A stretch of 64,000 nucleotides of DNA from Hyphomicrobiales bacterium (GTDB lineage: Bacteria; Pseudomonadota; Alphaproteobacteria; Rhizobiales; Rhizobiaceae), in contig UCJH01000044.1 in NCBI GenBank assembly GCA_900472785.1, positions 39,514-103,513 on the forward strand, given 5' to 3'. Positions 46,717 to 55,853 of the stretch are shown in pieces (within the stretch, counting starts at the first letter, position 1; each line of letters starts with the position of its first letter). The notes below the pieces were generated by a model. The model made no database searches. It saw only the letters and a program-made list of their open reading frames with translations, and was not told where the DNA came from. The position numbers and the translations under genes are program-made.

Positions 46717-47892
46717 TCAGCCCTTGGATGCGCCGATCTGCTCGTCCCAGATGCGGAAGGCATCAACGATCCTGGCCGGATCGAGGGGCACTTCCAGCGG
46801 ATTGTTGGCGATCCAGTCGGCATATTCCGGCCGGCCGAATTCCTTGATCGCGTCTTGGCTTTCCTGCGGGGCCATCTCGAGCGTCACGTCCTTGACGGCC
46901 GGGCCGGGATAGAAATAGCCCTGATCGTAGGCGATGGCCTGCTGCTGCGGCTGCAAGATGAAGTTGATGACATCCAGCAGGACGGCAATCTTTTCATCCG
47001 AAACGCCCTTCGGGATGACCGCGTAATGGGCATCCGTCACCCAATGGAAGCCATCGAGCGTGCCGACCTTAGCCTCGGCCGGAACGATGCCGAGCGCACG
47101 CGGGTTGATATCCCAGCCGGTGGTCGAAACGACGATATCGCGGGTGCCCTCGCCGAGTTCCTTCATCACCTGCGTCGTGCCGGTGCCGTAATACTCGATG
47201 TTTTCACCGAGCGCCTTCAGGTATTCCCAGGTCTTGGTCCAGCCGTTGACCGGATCGCTCGGATCGCTGTCGCCAAGAATGTAGGGAAGACCCATGAGGA
47301 AGGTACGGCCGGGGCCGGAGTTTGCCGGACGGGCATACATGAACTTGTTCGGATTTGCCTTGCTCCATTCCAACAGTTCCGCCGCCGTTTTCGGCGGGGT
47401 GGGAACGCGCTCCGGTATGTATTCGATCAGCGGGCCTGAAGGGTAGTAGGTCACCACGACACCTTGGTCCTTGGCAAGAGCCTGCATCTTGAAGGCCTGC
47501 GGCAGGAGGATGCTTTCGAGGTTCGGAAGATCCGCCTTGTGCGCAGCGAGATCGACCCAGAGGTCCTGGGAAAGGCCGGCTGCGAGCGCGTCCGTTCCGG
47601 TCAGGACGAGATCGATATCAACTTTGCCGGCGGCCTGCTGCGCCTTGATCTTGGAGGGCAGTTCAGGAGCCGGGGCTTTGGTGAAAGCAAAGCTTGATAC
47701 CCATTCCGGCTTTGCCGCCGCATAGGCCTCGAACATGCCCTGCGTTAGCGCGAGATTGCCCGCGACGTCGACGACGGTGATGGCAAGGGGACTGGCGGGG
47801 GCCTTGACCTCGGCGAAGAGGCGGCCGGGCAGCAGTCCGAAACCGGTGATGCCGGCGACACCGCCGACGAATGTCCTGCGTGTGATGTTCAT
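46717..47892 (-). CDS. ABC transporter periplasmic solute-binding protein (PotD/Fbp-like)
   Basis: The 391-residue binding protein has a Tat-like signal (NITRRTFVGGVAGITGFG). The type 2 periplasmic binding fold follows (DLVLTGTDALAAGL, then YARPANSGPGRTFLMGLPY). ATG 47892 has GGAGAACGAC upstream and is preferred over a longer frame. It lies 81 bp downstream of uxaC and 59 bp before the ATPase gene. The family usually binds polyamines, ferric iron or phosphonates, but the operon context suggests an acidic sugar. Confidence 0.88.
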   Translation of the reverse strand: MNITRRTFVGGVAGITGFGLLPGRLFAEVKAPASPLAITVVDVAGNLALTQGMFEAYAAAKPEWVSSFAFTKAPAPELPSKIKAQQAAGKVDIDLVLTGTDALAAGLSQDLWVDLAAHKADLPNLESILLPQAFKMQALAKDQGVVVTYYPSGPLIEYIPERVPTPPKTAAELLEWSKANPNKFMYARPANSGPGRTFLMGLPYILGDSDPSDPVNGWTKTWEYLKALGENIEYYGTGTTQVMKELGEGTRDIVVSTTGWDINPRALGIVPAEAKVGTLDGFHWVTDAHYAVIPKGVSDEKIAVLLDVINFILQPQQQAIAYDQGYFYPGPAVKDVTLEMAPQESQDAIKEFGRPEYADWIANNPLEVPLDPARIVDAFRIWDEQIGASKG

Positions 47893-47973
47893 GTCGTTCT
47901 CCTCCGTTGTTGCAGTCGTTGCTGCCGTCAAGCCGGGCGCCTCCTATGCGCTCTGCCTGTCGTCAGATGGTCG

Positions 47974-49374
47974 TCACAATCGATAGGCTCTTTTTGCCAA
48001 CCCGTAGGCGAGTTCGCCGGCAAGGCCGGATGCCTCTTCCTCTTCGAGGCGGTGGTCGGCGACGAGGGTCGCCAGATAGGCGCAGTCCACCCGCCTTGCC
48101 ATGTCGTGGCGCGCCGGGATCGAAAGATAGGCGCGGGTATCGTCGTTGAAGCCGACCGTGTTGTAGAAACCGGCCGTCTCGGTGGTCGTCTCGCGGAAGC
48201 GTCGCATGCCGTCCGGGCTGTCGAAAAACCACCAGGCAGGGCCAAGCCTGAGCGCCGGATAATGCCCGGCAAGCGGCGCCAATTCGCGCGCATAGGCCGT
48301 CTCGTCCAGCGTGAAGAGGATGATGGTCAGGCCGGCATCGTTGCCGACGGCATCGAGCAGTGGCTTCAGCGCATGCACATAGTCTGTCGACTTCGGGATA
48401 TCGGCGCCCTTGTCAGGACCGAAATCGGCAAAGACGGAGGAATTGTGGTTGCGATAGGAGCCGGGATGAATCTGCATCACCAGACCATCGTCCTGGCTCA
48501 TGCGCGCCATTTCCGTCAGCATCTGACCGCGAAACGCATCGGCTTCCACCGCATCGGCACGGCCGGCGAGGACCTTCTCGAACAGCCTTGCCGCTTCCGC
48601 CTGCGGCAGGTTTTCGGTGCGTGCCGTCGCATGGCCGTGATCGGTCGCCGTCGCGCCGTTCGCCTTGAAAAAGGTGCGCCGCGCCCGGTGGGCGGCAAGA
48701 TAGCCCGCCCATGTCGCGGGCTCGCCGGTCATGGAAAAGAGACGCTGCAGGTTGTCGGAAAAACCCGATGCCTGCGGGTCGACAATGGCATCCGGTCTAT
48801 AGGTCGGCACGACGCGGCCATGCCAGCCGGAGGCACGGACAGCCTGATGGTGAGCCAGGTCGTCAAGCGCGCCGTCTGTGGTGGCGATGACCTCGATGTT
48901 GAAACGGTCGTAAAGCGCGCGCGGGCGCAGCTCCGGCGTCGCGATCGCCGCTTCGATCCGCTCATAGAGCGCATCGGCTGTTTCTGGCGTCAGCCTTTCC
49001 GTGATGCCGAAAACGGCTTCGAGGGAATGCTCGAACCAGATCCGCGTCGGCGTGCCGGCAAACAGATGGAAATGCTTTGCGAACAGTTGCCAGATCCTGC
49101 GGGGATCAGCCTCGACCGGCTCTCCGTCGCGCCGCGCCACGCCGAGATCATCAAGGCGTACGCCCTGCGAATACAGCATACGCGTCGCGTAATGGTCCGG
49201 CGTGATGAACAGTGCCGCCGGATCGGGAAAGGCTTCATCGCGGGCATACCAGGATGGGTCCGTATGGCCGTGCGGCGATATGATCGGCAGATGCGCGACG
49301 CCCTCGTAAAGTCGCCTTGCGACCGCTCTCACGCCGGGATCAGCGGGGAACAACCTGTCCGGATGCAACGCCAT
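47974..49374 (-). CDS. uxaC: uronate (glucuronate/galacturonate) isomerase
   Basis: The 466-residue metal-dependent TIM-barrel enzyme of the amidohydrolase group carries the metal motif IISPHGHTDPSWYA near residue 28 and the family stretches QMHPG-type MQIHPGSYRNHNS and GFNDDTRAYLSIPARHD near the end. It interconverts glucuronate and fructuronate (or galacturonate and tagaturonate). ATG 49374 follows GGGAGGAGGCAAGG. It is the first gene of an operon with an importer and is divergent from a GntR regulator, so it likely starts uronate catabolism. Confidence 0.93.
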   Translation of the reverse strand: MALHPDRLFPADPGVRAVARRLYEGVAHLPIISPHGHTDPSWYARDEAFPDPAALFITPDHYATRMLYSQGVRLDDLGVARRDGEPVEADPRRIWQLFAKHFHLFAGTPTRIWFEHSLEAVFGITERLTPETADALYERIEAAIATPELRPRALYDRFNIEVIATTDGALDDLAHHQAVRASGWHGRVVPTYRPDAIVDPQASGFSDNLQRLFSMTGEPATWAGYLAAHRARRTFFKANGATATDHGHATARTENLPQAEAARLFEKVLAGRADAVEADAFRGQMLTEMARMSQDDGLVMQIHPGSYRNHNSSVFADFGPDKGADIPKSTDYVHALKPLLDAVGNDAGLTIILFTLDETAYARELAPLAGHYPALRLGPAWWFFDSPDGMRRFRETTTETAGFYNTVGFNDDTRAYLSIPARHDMARRVDCAYLATLVADHRLEEEEASGLAGELAYGLAKRAYRL

Positions 49375-49403
49375 TCCTTGCCTCCTCCCGCGCTCCATCT
49401 TGG

Positions 49404-49453
49404 CAACGCGTCGCAACTGATATACTAGTATTCATAAAGGTGTCAACGCGTCG
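49404..49453. promoter_or_regulatory. GntR/FCD operator candidate between uxaC and the gntR gene
   Basis: The palindrome ATACTAGTAT (49422-49431; extended tgATATACTAGTATtca) lies midway in the 88-bp divergent gap. Exact direct repeats caacgcgtcg occur on both sides (49404-49413 and 49444-49453). FadR/GntR dimers bind palindromes of this size, and one site could repress both promoters. Confidence 0.6.
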
Positions 49454-49462
49454 AGAACCACA

Positions 49463-50185
49463 ATGCCTCCACCCGCCATCGCCAGGCCTGTTGCGTCCGT
49501 CATCGGGGAAACGGCAAATGTAAAGATTCGCCGTGTCACGGCCGGTTCCGCCATCTACGATCGTCTGTACCTCGCGATCGTCTCCCTGCAGATGCCGCCC
49601 GGCATGCCGCTGCAGGAAAAGAAGATCGCGGAGGAATTCGGGGTCAGCCGGACGCCCGTACGCGAAGCACTGCTGCGGCTCGCGGAAGCGGGGCTCGTCG
49701 ATATCTTCCCGCAATCGGGAACCTTCGTATCACTGGTGCCGGTGGGCGCGATTCCCGAAGCGGTTGTCATCCGCAAGTCGCTGGAGGGCACGACCATCGA
49801 GAAAGCAGCGGCGATCGCCACGCCCGCCGATCTCGCCCGTCTCGACGCGATCATCGCCCGCCAAAGGGTCCACGCTGTGCATGACGAGACTTCGCTTTTC
49901 CACGAACAGGACGAGGCCTTCCACGAAGCGATCTCGACGATAGCCGGCTATCCCGGCATCTGGACCATCCTGAAGACGGTGAAGATGCAGATCGACCGTG
50001 CCCGGCGTCTGACCCTGCCGGCACTTGGTCGCATGAACAGCGTCATCGAGGAACACGTCACGATCCGCGATGCCATCGCCGACCATGATGTCGAGCGTGC
50101 CAAGGGCGCGATGATGCACCATTTGAGTGCCGTCATTCCCGACGTTGCCGAACTGCGGCTGCTATATCCTGATTATTTCCGCTGA
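49463..50185 (+). CDS. GntR-family regulator, FadR/FCD subgroup
   Basis: The 240-residue regulator has a GntR winged helix (about residues 28-95: KKIAEEFGVSRTPVREALLR) and an all-helical FCD effector domain (about 100-235) with the metal-binding Asp/His set (DEAFHEAI, HVTIRDAI, HHL). It is divergent from the uronate isomerase operon and is likely its repressor, released by a uronate or a metabolite. A start at GTG or TTG upstream cannot be excluded. Confidence 0.9.
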   Translation: MPPPAIARPVASVIGETANVKIRRVTAGSAIYDRLYLAIVSLQMPPGMPLQEKKIAEEFGVSRTPVREALLRLAEAGLVDIFPQSGTFVSLVPVGAIPEAVVIRKSLEGTTIEKAAAIATPADLARLDAIIARQRVHAVHDETSLFHEQDEAFHEAISTIAGYPGIWTILKTVKMQIDRARRLTLPALGRMNSVIEEHVTIRDAIADHDVERAKGAMMHHLSAVIPDVAELRLLYPDYFR

Positions 50186-50250
50186 ACCATGACAACAATC
50201 GAAGGAAACCGGACGGGCGTCCGGGATAGAGATGGTTCGGGCCGGATGCG

Positions 50251-50512
50251 CCGGTCACACTGAAGGATGTGCGCCAGACCGGCGCGACCAATACCGTCTC
50301 GGCGCGGCGTCAGGTTACGACCGGCCGCGCCTGGACGAAGGCCGAAGTCGGCGAGCGCAAGCAACTGATCGAGACGACGCCCGCCGGATGCTCGAGCTAC
50401 ATCGTCGGTGGTGGAAAGCATCCCCGATCCCGATGCGGTGAAGCGTAACGGCGGCAACCGCTGGATTGCCGCAACGCTGTCGCCAGTTCGCAAGCTCGAC
50501 GCTCCAGAGTAG
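50251..50512 (+). pseudogene. frameshifted fragment of an unknown gene
   Basis: One frame reads VTLKDVRQTGATNTVSARRQ, then ERKQLIETTPAG to about 50390. The continuation (RATSSVVESIPDPDAVKRNG, then RWIAATLSPVRKLDAPE) lies in a second frame and ends at TAG 50510-50512. The smooth protein-like composition on both sides suggests a single broken gene. No family was recognised and no start is evident. The remaining 50186-50617 holds nothing else supported. Confidence 0.4.
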
Positions 50513-50617
50513 ACATCATCCGCCCCTGGCCGAGTGTCAGCCGTGGGGAACAAATGTCCATTCCAAATGTTCATCCTTCCATCAAACATTGCGTCGCCGA
50601 CGCAGAAGGAGCTGAAA

Positions 50618-50956
50618 ATGCGAAAAATGCTTTATACAGCCGGCATGGCGCTAGCACTTTGTGCGGGTGGTATGACCGCCCCCCTCTCCATCGCCAATGC
50701 CCAAGACGTCGAACTCAGGATCGGTCCAGACGGCATCAGACCGATCATCCGCGACCGGGATCGCGACCGCCGCCGTGCGGAGCGATCCAGAGATCGTTGC
50801 GGCGAGCGTGAAGCGCGCGCGGCAGCACGTGATTCCGGTTTGCGCGACCCTGAAGTTGTGCGCGTGACCGAGCGTCGCGTCGTCGTCGAAGGGATGACCC
50901 GCCGCGGGCCTGACCGTATAACTTTTGCAAACGTCGACGGTTGCCCGGAAATTTGA
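50618..50956 (+). CDS. small exported basic protein
   Basis: The 112-residue protein has a Sec signal peptide (core MALALCAGGM, cleavage after ANA). The mature part starts QDVELRIGPDGIRPI and then becomes strongly charged (RDRDRDRRRAERSRDR). AAGGAGCTGAAA precedes ATG 50618. Similar small RDRDR-rich periplasmic proteins are common in rhizobia but have no known function. Two cysteines (in RCGERE and DGCPE) could form a disulfide. Confidence 0.7.
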   Translation: MRKMLYTAGMALALCAGGMTAPLSIANAQDVELRIGPDGIRPIIRDRDRDRRRAERSRDRCGEREARAAARDSGLRDPEVVRVTERRVVVEGMTRRGPDRITFANVDGCPEI

Positions 50957-51230
50957 TTGCCCGATTTCAATCTGAACCGGTAGTCATCCTGTAATGGAAT
51001 GATCCCTAAGCTCGGCCAGAACGGCGGAACAAACCGTCGTCTGGCCGGCTCCATTTAAAATTCAGCGGTCAAAATCCAAACGTGGAATTCGATCGCTTGG
51101 CATTTGTTTCTTCAATGCGCCTTGGCATAACGGCAGCTTCCTTCTGGCGACAATATTAGCCGACAACCAGCATGTCTTCCGGTTCGATTCGCGTCTGCGC
51201 TGGAGACGGAAATGCCGGCAGACCTTCGTA

Positions 51231-52169
51231 TCAAACGGGAGCTGCGCGATTCATCTTCCGTTGCTCACGAAACTGGCTCGGAGATGCACCGATGATGCGC
51301 TTGAAGGCACGGCTGAAGGACGCTTCGGATTCGTAGCCGAGACGGTCGGCAATCACGGCGACACGTTGCCCTTCCTGCAGCCACTGATGGGCTTGATGCA
51401 TACGCATTCTTGCGACATAGCGGGCGGGCGTTTCACCGACCACGGTGGCAAATCGCTGGGCAAAGCCTGACCGGGAGGCACCCATATGTCGTGCCAATTC
51501 GCCGACACTCCAGTCATGGGAGGGGTCGAGATGGATAGCCGTCAGAACACGGCCGACTTCCGGATTGCGCACGGCGGCTAGCCATCCCGTTGAATCGCCG
51601 CAACCATGTTCTACCCAGGTGCGGATGATGGTGGCGGTCAGGACATCGGCCAGACGCGAGAGAATCCCCCCGGCCCCGACGCGGTTCATTTCCACCTCCC
51701 TCATCATTGCATCGAGCAGTAGCGGGATCGTCGGTTCGCTGGCAGCCAAATCGCTGGTGCGCATGATATCCGGCATCAGTTCCAGCAGCGGGTGTCGCTT
51801 ATCGACGTTGAAGCGCATCACGGCAAAGAACAGGAGATTGTTCCTGTCCGGGCAGGTACATTGCAGATCGACGATACCGTCGCAGAGACGCCTGCGCGCC
51901 ATGCATTCCACCGGCACTGGCGGCAGGCCTGGTTCGCTCGCCAAAACATGGGCATCGCCGCGCGGCAGAAGGATGGCGTCGCCTGGGTGCAACTCCGTCC
52001 ACTCGCCAGACGGTGACTGCAGGAAGGCGCTTCCGGCGGCCAGAAAGTGAAACTGCGCTTCGCTCTGGGCCGGATAAGCCGTTGCCCATGGCGCCGACGG
52101 CTGGCAGCGACCGTACTCCACACCGTCCAGACGCAATCCGCGGAGCATCTCGGTCAACGCGTCAGTCAT
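51231..52169 (-). CDS. AraC-family regulator with cupin N-terminus
   Basis: The 312-residue protein has an N-terminal cupin-like sensor domain (HPGDAILLPRGDAHVLASEP) with a Cys pair in LQCTC. The C-terminal AraC DNA-binding domain has two HTHs (VGELARHMGASRSGFAQRFA and VAVIADRLGYESEASFSRAF). It is divergent from an MFS exporter gene 109 bp away, a common arrangement in which the AraC protein activates the efflux gene. The effector is unknown. Confidence 0.9.
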   Translation of the reverse strand: MTDALTEMLRGLRLDGVEYGRCQPSAPWATAYPAQSEAQFHFLAAGSAFLQSPSGEWTELHPGDAILLPRGDAHVLASEPGLPPVPVECMARRRLCDGIVDLQCTCPDRNNLLFFAVMRFNVDKRHPLLELMPDIMRTSDLAASEPTIPLLLDAMMREVEMNRVGAGGILSRLADVLTATIIRTWVEHGCGDSTGWLAAVRNPEVGRVLTAIHLDPSHDWSVGELARHMGASRSGFAQRFATVVGETPARYVARMRMHQAHQWLQEGQRVAVIADRLGYESEASFSRAFKRIIGASPSQFREQRKMNRAAPV

Positions 52170-52278
52170 CGCTGCATATACCCTCGTTTGGACGAATAGT
52201 CATGTCTTATGGATTTTGCAGCATAGAAACACCAGGACATCCCGTCTAGCCTCTCGTCAATATTTATGGAGACAGCAG

Positions 52279-53484
52279 ATGAACGGCAAACAAACACCTG
52301 GTTTTCTGGACGATGACGAAGACACCAAGCCTTATTGGGCGGGTGTCGTTTCTCTCTCCTTGGGCGTCTTCGGGTTGGTCACGGCGGAATTTCTGCCTGC
52401 GAGCCTGCTGACGCCGATGTCACAGGACCTTGGCGTCAGCATCGGCGCAGCAGGGCAATCGGTGACGATGACTGCAGTGGTCGGCGCATTCGCGGGGCCG
52501 GCCGTCGTGGTCGGCACAAGTCGCTTCGATCGGCGTTACACCCTGCTGGGGCTGACCTCGCTGTTGATCCTGTCCAGCATCCTTGCTGCCATGTCCAGCG
52601 GGATGCCCATGCTGCTGCTGTCGCGCGCTCTGTTGGGGATTGGTCTCGGCGGCTTCTGGGCCATGTCGCTTGCCCTGGCGATGCGGCTGGTGCCTGAACG
52701 GCTGATGCCGTGGGCGATGGCCATCATCATGGGCGGCGTGTCCGCTGCAACCGTCTGCGCAGCGCCGGTCGGGGCCTGGGTGGGCGAGTTGCTGGGCTGG
52801 CGGTCCGCCTTTATCATTACCGGTATCCTGGGGGTACTGGCGTTTCTTGCACAGGCATTGACTCTCCCTGCCATGCCGTCCACTGGCCCTGCCAATCTCG
52901 GCACGATGGCTACCGTGCTGCGTCGCCCCGTTATCCGCATCGGGCTCCTTACCATCCTGCTCGCCGTCGCCGGCCATTTTGCCGGCTTCACGTTCATACG
53001 TCCGTTTCTGGAGGACGTCCCGCATTTCGGCGTCGAAGGCGTGTCGGGCATCCTGCTGGCGTTCGGCATTGGCGGTTTCTTCGGAAATTTTGCCGGCGGC
53101 TTCGTTTCCGAACGGAACACCGCTCTGTCGATGACGCTTGCCGCCGGTGGTATCGCCATCGCGACGTTCGCCTTGGCATTCGCCGGCGCCTCGCCGGCTA
53201 TCGCGACGGTTGCCACGACCTTCTGGGGCTTCGCCTTCGGCGCGCTTCCGGTCAGCGTTCAGAGCTTCATTACCCAGGCCGCATCCGATGAACCTGAAAG
53301 TGCGGGCGCGTTGACGCTCACCACCTTTCAGGTCGCCATTTCGAGCGGCGCCGTATTCGGCGGTCTGATCGTCGGAACCCATGGCCCAGCCGGCGTCTTC
53401 GCCTTTGCCGGCTTGTTCGCTTTGCTGGGCACAATATTGATCGGATTTGCAGGTCGAACGCGGCTCGCTGTTACCGCTGGATGA
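52279..53484 (+). CDS. MFS transporter, drug:H+ antiporter type
   Basis: The 401-residue inner-membrane protein has about twelve helices. ATG 52279 follows TGGAGACAG. The N-terminal segment FGLVTAEFLPASLLTPMSQD and the later MAMIIMGGVSAATVCAAPVG (motif C region of antiporters) match the sugar-efflux/arabinose-exporter (AraJ/YdhP-like) DHA1 group. Control by the divergent AraC protein is likely. The substrate is unknown. Confidence 0.9.
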   Translation: MNGKQTPGFLDDDEDTKPYWAGVVSLSLGVFGLVTAEFLPASLLTPMSQDLGVSIGAAGQSVTMTAVVGAFAGPAVVVGTSRFDRRYTLLGLTSLLILSSILAAMSSGMPMLLLSRALLGIGLGGFWAMSLALAMRLVPERLMPWAMAIIMGGVSAATVCAAPVGAWVGELLGWRSAFIITGILGVLAFLAQALTLPAMPSTGPANLGTMATVLRRPVIRIGLLTILLAVAGHFAGFTFIRPFLEDVPHFGVEGVSGILLAFGIGGFFGNFAGGFVSERNTALSMTLAAGGIAIATFALAFAGASPAIATVATTFWGFAFGALPVSVQSFITQAASDEPESAGALTLTTFQVAISSGAVFGGLIVGTHGPAGVFAFAGLFALLGTILIGFAGRTRLAVTAG

Positions 53485-53656
53485 TGCCGATCCGAGCAAC
53501 AACGCGCCTTTCCCACATAAGGCCAACAGCTTCAGCCGAGCGGGAATTCTCTCGCTCGGCGTCATCCGTCGCCGGCCGATTGGATATAAAGCGGCTTGTT
53601 ACACTTGGAGACCGTGGCGACGACGCTACCTCTCGTGATGACAAAAGGAGCATGCG

Positions 53657-54007
53657 ATGAAGGTCCAGAAGTTCAGCATCAACGACGCAAACCTTGTTCG
53701 GTCCCCGGGGCAGGACGCGGACATCTATGTCGGCAATCTGGTGGATGAGAGACATGGCGGTCCGATCACGATCGGATATGGCCGTTATGCTCCGCATCAA
53801 ACCCTCACCGAAACCATGGCTGTCGATGACGTCATGATCGTCCTTGAAGGGCGGCTGACGGTTTCGACAGCCGCCGGCACCATCACTGCCGGCCAGGGCG
53901 AGATCGTCTACATGCCAAATGGCGAAGCTGTGACCATCGCAACGGAAGAAGACGCCGCGTTGACTGCCTATGTGACCTATCCACATTGGGCCGAGGCCCA
54001 CCGGTAA
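53657..54007 (+). CDS. small cupin-domain protein
   Basis: The 116-residue single-domain cupin has a beta-barrel pattern with VLEGRLTVSTAAGTITAGQG and YMPNGEAVTI; the second-motif metal histidine is replaced, so metal binding is doubtful. It resembles EutQ-like cupins seen next to MFS or GST genes in rhizobia. AAAGGAGC precedes the ATG. It lies 172 bp downstream of the MFS gene. Function is unknown. Confidence 0.78.
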   Translation: MKVQKFSINDANLVRSPGQDADIYVGNLVDERHGGPITIGYGRYAPHQTLTETMAVDDVMIVLEGRLTVSTAAGTITAGQGEIVYMPNGEAVTIATEEDAALTAYVTYPHWAEAHR

Positions 54008-54137
54008 TTCGATACGGTTTGAACAGGGAAACGCAGCAGTGCGACACTTCTCTCAAGCGCGCTGAAGAACGCTCAGGCCACTATCGATCTTCAGGCGGAT
54101 GGACGGCGGGGCAGACACCCGTCGGCAACGCGTTCGG

Positions 54138-55058
54138 TCACTCCGGCGCAACTGCCGATGCGGACTGGACATGCCGGTCGGACCGCAAGCGTTCAACCAG
54201 GAAATCGACGAACGTCCGCGTCTTGGCGGAGATATGCCGGCCTTCTGCATGCATCACATGGATCGGGATCGGCGGTTCCTCTTGATCTGCGAGGACGATC
54301 TGTAAACGGCCTTCGCTGATAGCGGGGGCGACCTGATAGGACAATGCACTCGCCAGCCCCCAGCCGCTTGCAGCCGCCGCGATCGCCGCATCGCCGGTGT
54401 TGCAAAACAGCCGCGGCTGCAGCGAAAACCCGGCCTTGTGACTTTGGCCGAAACGCCAGTCGAGCGGTGCCGACGACCCGGTATTGGCAATGATCGTATG
54501 GTTCACCAGGTCGGCTGGAACCTTCGGCACGGAATGCTGCTCAAAATACGAAGGCGCGCCGCAAATGACGCGCCGCACGCTGCCCACCCGGATGGCGCTG
54601 TAGCCGGAATCCGGCAGGTGGCCGATCCGCAGCGCCACGTCGATGCCCTCTTCCAACAGGTTGACGACCCGGTCGAGCAGGAGGACGCGGCCCGTGACTG
54701 CGGGATGCTGGGTCAGGAACGCGGTCAGGATCGGCATGACGTAGATCTGGCCGAACAGAACCGGCGCCGTCACCGTCAGCAGGCCTGACGGAGTGGCATG
54801 CAACCCGCCGGCGGAGGCTTCCGCCTCGCCGATATCCGCCAGGATACGGCGGCAATCCTCGATGTAGCGGCTGCCGGGCGCTGTTGGCTTTACGGATCGG
54901 GTGGACCTGAGAAACAGCCGCGCGCCGGTCAGGTCTTCCAGGTAAGCGATCGACCGTGTGACCGCCGGCGGGCTCATGTTCAGCTCGCGCGCGGCACGGG
55001 CAAAATTCCCTGTATCTGCGACCTTCACAAGAACCCGCATGGCTTGAAGACGGTCCAT
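54138..55058 (-). CDS. LysR-family transcriptional regulator
   Basis: The 306-residue protein has an HTH ([20 protein letters not shown], then [13 protein letters not shown]) and a substrate-binding domain. It belongs to the CrgA-like group and is divergent from a GST gene over a 118-bp gap that contains a short inverted repeat (ATTCC-N7-GGAAT). It is the likely regulator of the GST and the downstream fusion flavoprotein. The inducer is unknown. Confidence 0.9.
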   Translation of the reverse strand: MDRLQAMRVLVKVADTGNFARAARELNMSPPAVTRSIAYLEDLTGARLFLRSTRSVKPTAPGSRYIEDCRRILADIGEAEASAGGLHATPSGLLTVTAPVLFGQIYVMPILTAFLTQHPAVTGRVLLLDRVVNLLEEGIDVALRIGHLPDSGYSAIRVGSVRRVICGAPSYFEQHSVPKVPADLVNHTIIANTGSSAPLDWRFGQSHKAGFSLQPRLFCNTGDAAIAAAASGWGLASALSYQVAPAISEGRLQIVLADQEEPPIPIHVMHAEGRHISAKTRTFVDFLVERLRSDRHVQSASAVAPE

Positions 55059-55074
55059 AGTTCACCTCATCATT

Positions 55075-55091
55075 ATTCCGCGAAATGGAAT
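55075..55091. promoter_or_regulatory. LysR operator candidate
   Basis: ATTCC and GGAAT are inverted repeats separated by seven bases, giving a T-N11-A-like site in the gap between the divergent lysR and GST genes. The arms are short, so support is moderate. Confidence 0.35.
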
Positions 55092-55176
55092 TATATCTTG
55101 TCTTTTATCGCACTTCAGTTCGACGAAGGAAAGAAAGATAGTTTTCCGGATACCTCGCAACCGTTGGAGACCTGCC

Positions 55177-55794
55177 ATGAAGCTTTACTATCATCCCCTG
55201 TCCGGCCACGCGCATCGCGCCCGGCTATTCCTGTCGCTGCTCGGCGTCGAGGCAGACCTTGTCGAAGTGAACCTTGCCGCCGGTGCGCACAAGGCTCCGG
55301 ACTTCCTCGCGCTCAATCCGTTCGGCCAGGTGCCCGTGCTTGATGATGACGGCACGATCATCTCGGATTCCAATGCCATTCTCGTCTATCTGGCCAAGAA
55401 GAACGCTGCACGGAACTGGCTGCCGGAAGACGCCAAGGGTGCCGCTGCCGTGCAGCGCTGGCTCTCCGTCGCGGCCGGCGAGATCGCCTATGGACCCTGC
55501 GCTGCGCGCCTGATCACCGTCTTCAACGCCCCCTTTAACGCGACCGAAGTCATCGCCCGCGCCCATGTCATCCTCGGGCGCATCGAAGCGGAACTCGGCG
55601 AGCGCCAGTGGATCGCCGCCACCCATCCGACCATCGCCGATGTGGCGCTCTACAGCTACATCGCCCGCGCGCCGGAAGGCAATGTCGACCGCTCGGCCTA
55701 TATCAACGTCTCCGCTTGGCTGCAGCGCGTCGAAGCGCTGCCCGGTTTTGTTGCCTTCCAGAAAACCGCAGTCGGCATTTCCGAAGCCGCCTGA
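55177..55794 (+). CDS. glutathione S-transferase
   Basis: The 205-residue GST has an N-terminal thioredoxin-like domain ([20 protein letters not shown]; glutathione-binding QVPVLDDDG and DSNAILVYL) and an all-helical C-terminal domain with the N-capping box [11 protein letters not shown]. It conjugates or reduces electrophiles with glutathione. It lies 59 bp upstream of a fusion flavoprotein on the same strand and is divergent from a LysR regulator. Confidence 0.92.
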   Translation: MKLYYHPLSGHAHRARLFLSLLGVEADLVEVNLAAGAHKAPDFLALNPFGQVPVLDDDGTIISDSNAILVYLAKKNAARNWLPEDAKGAAAVQRWLSVAAGEIAYGPCAARLITVFNAPFNATEVIARAHVILGRIEAELGERQWIAATHPTIADVALYSYIARAPEGNVDRSAYINVSAWLQRVEALPGFVAFQKTAVGISEAA

Positions 55795-55853
55795 CCCTCA
55801 ATCCGGAGAGCGACCATGTGTTGCTCTCCGTCTCCCTTGAAAGGATTTTCGCC

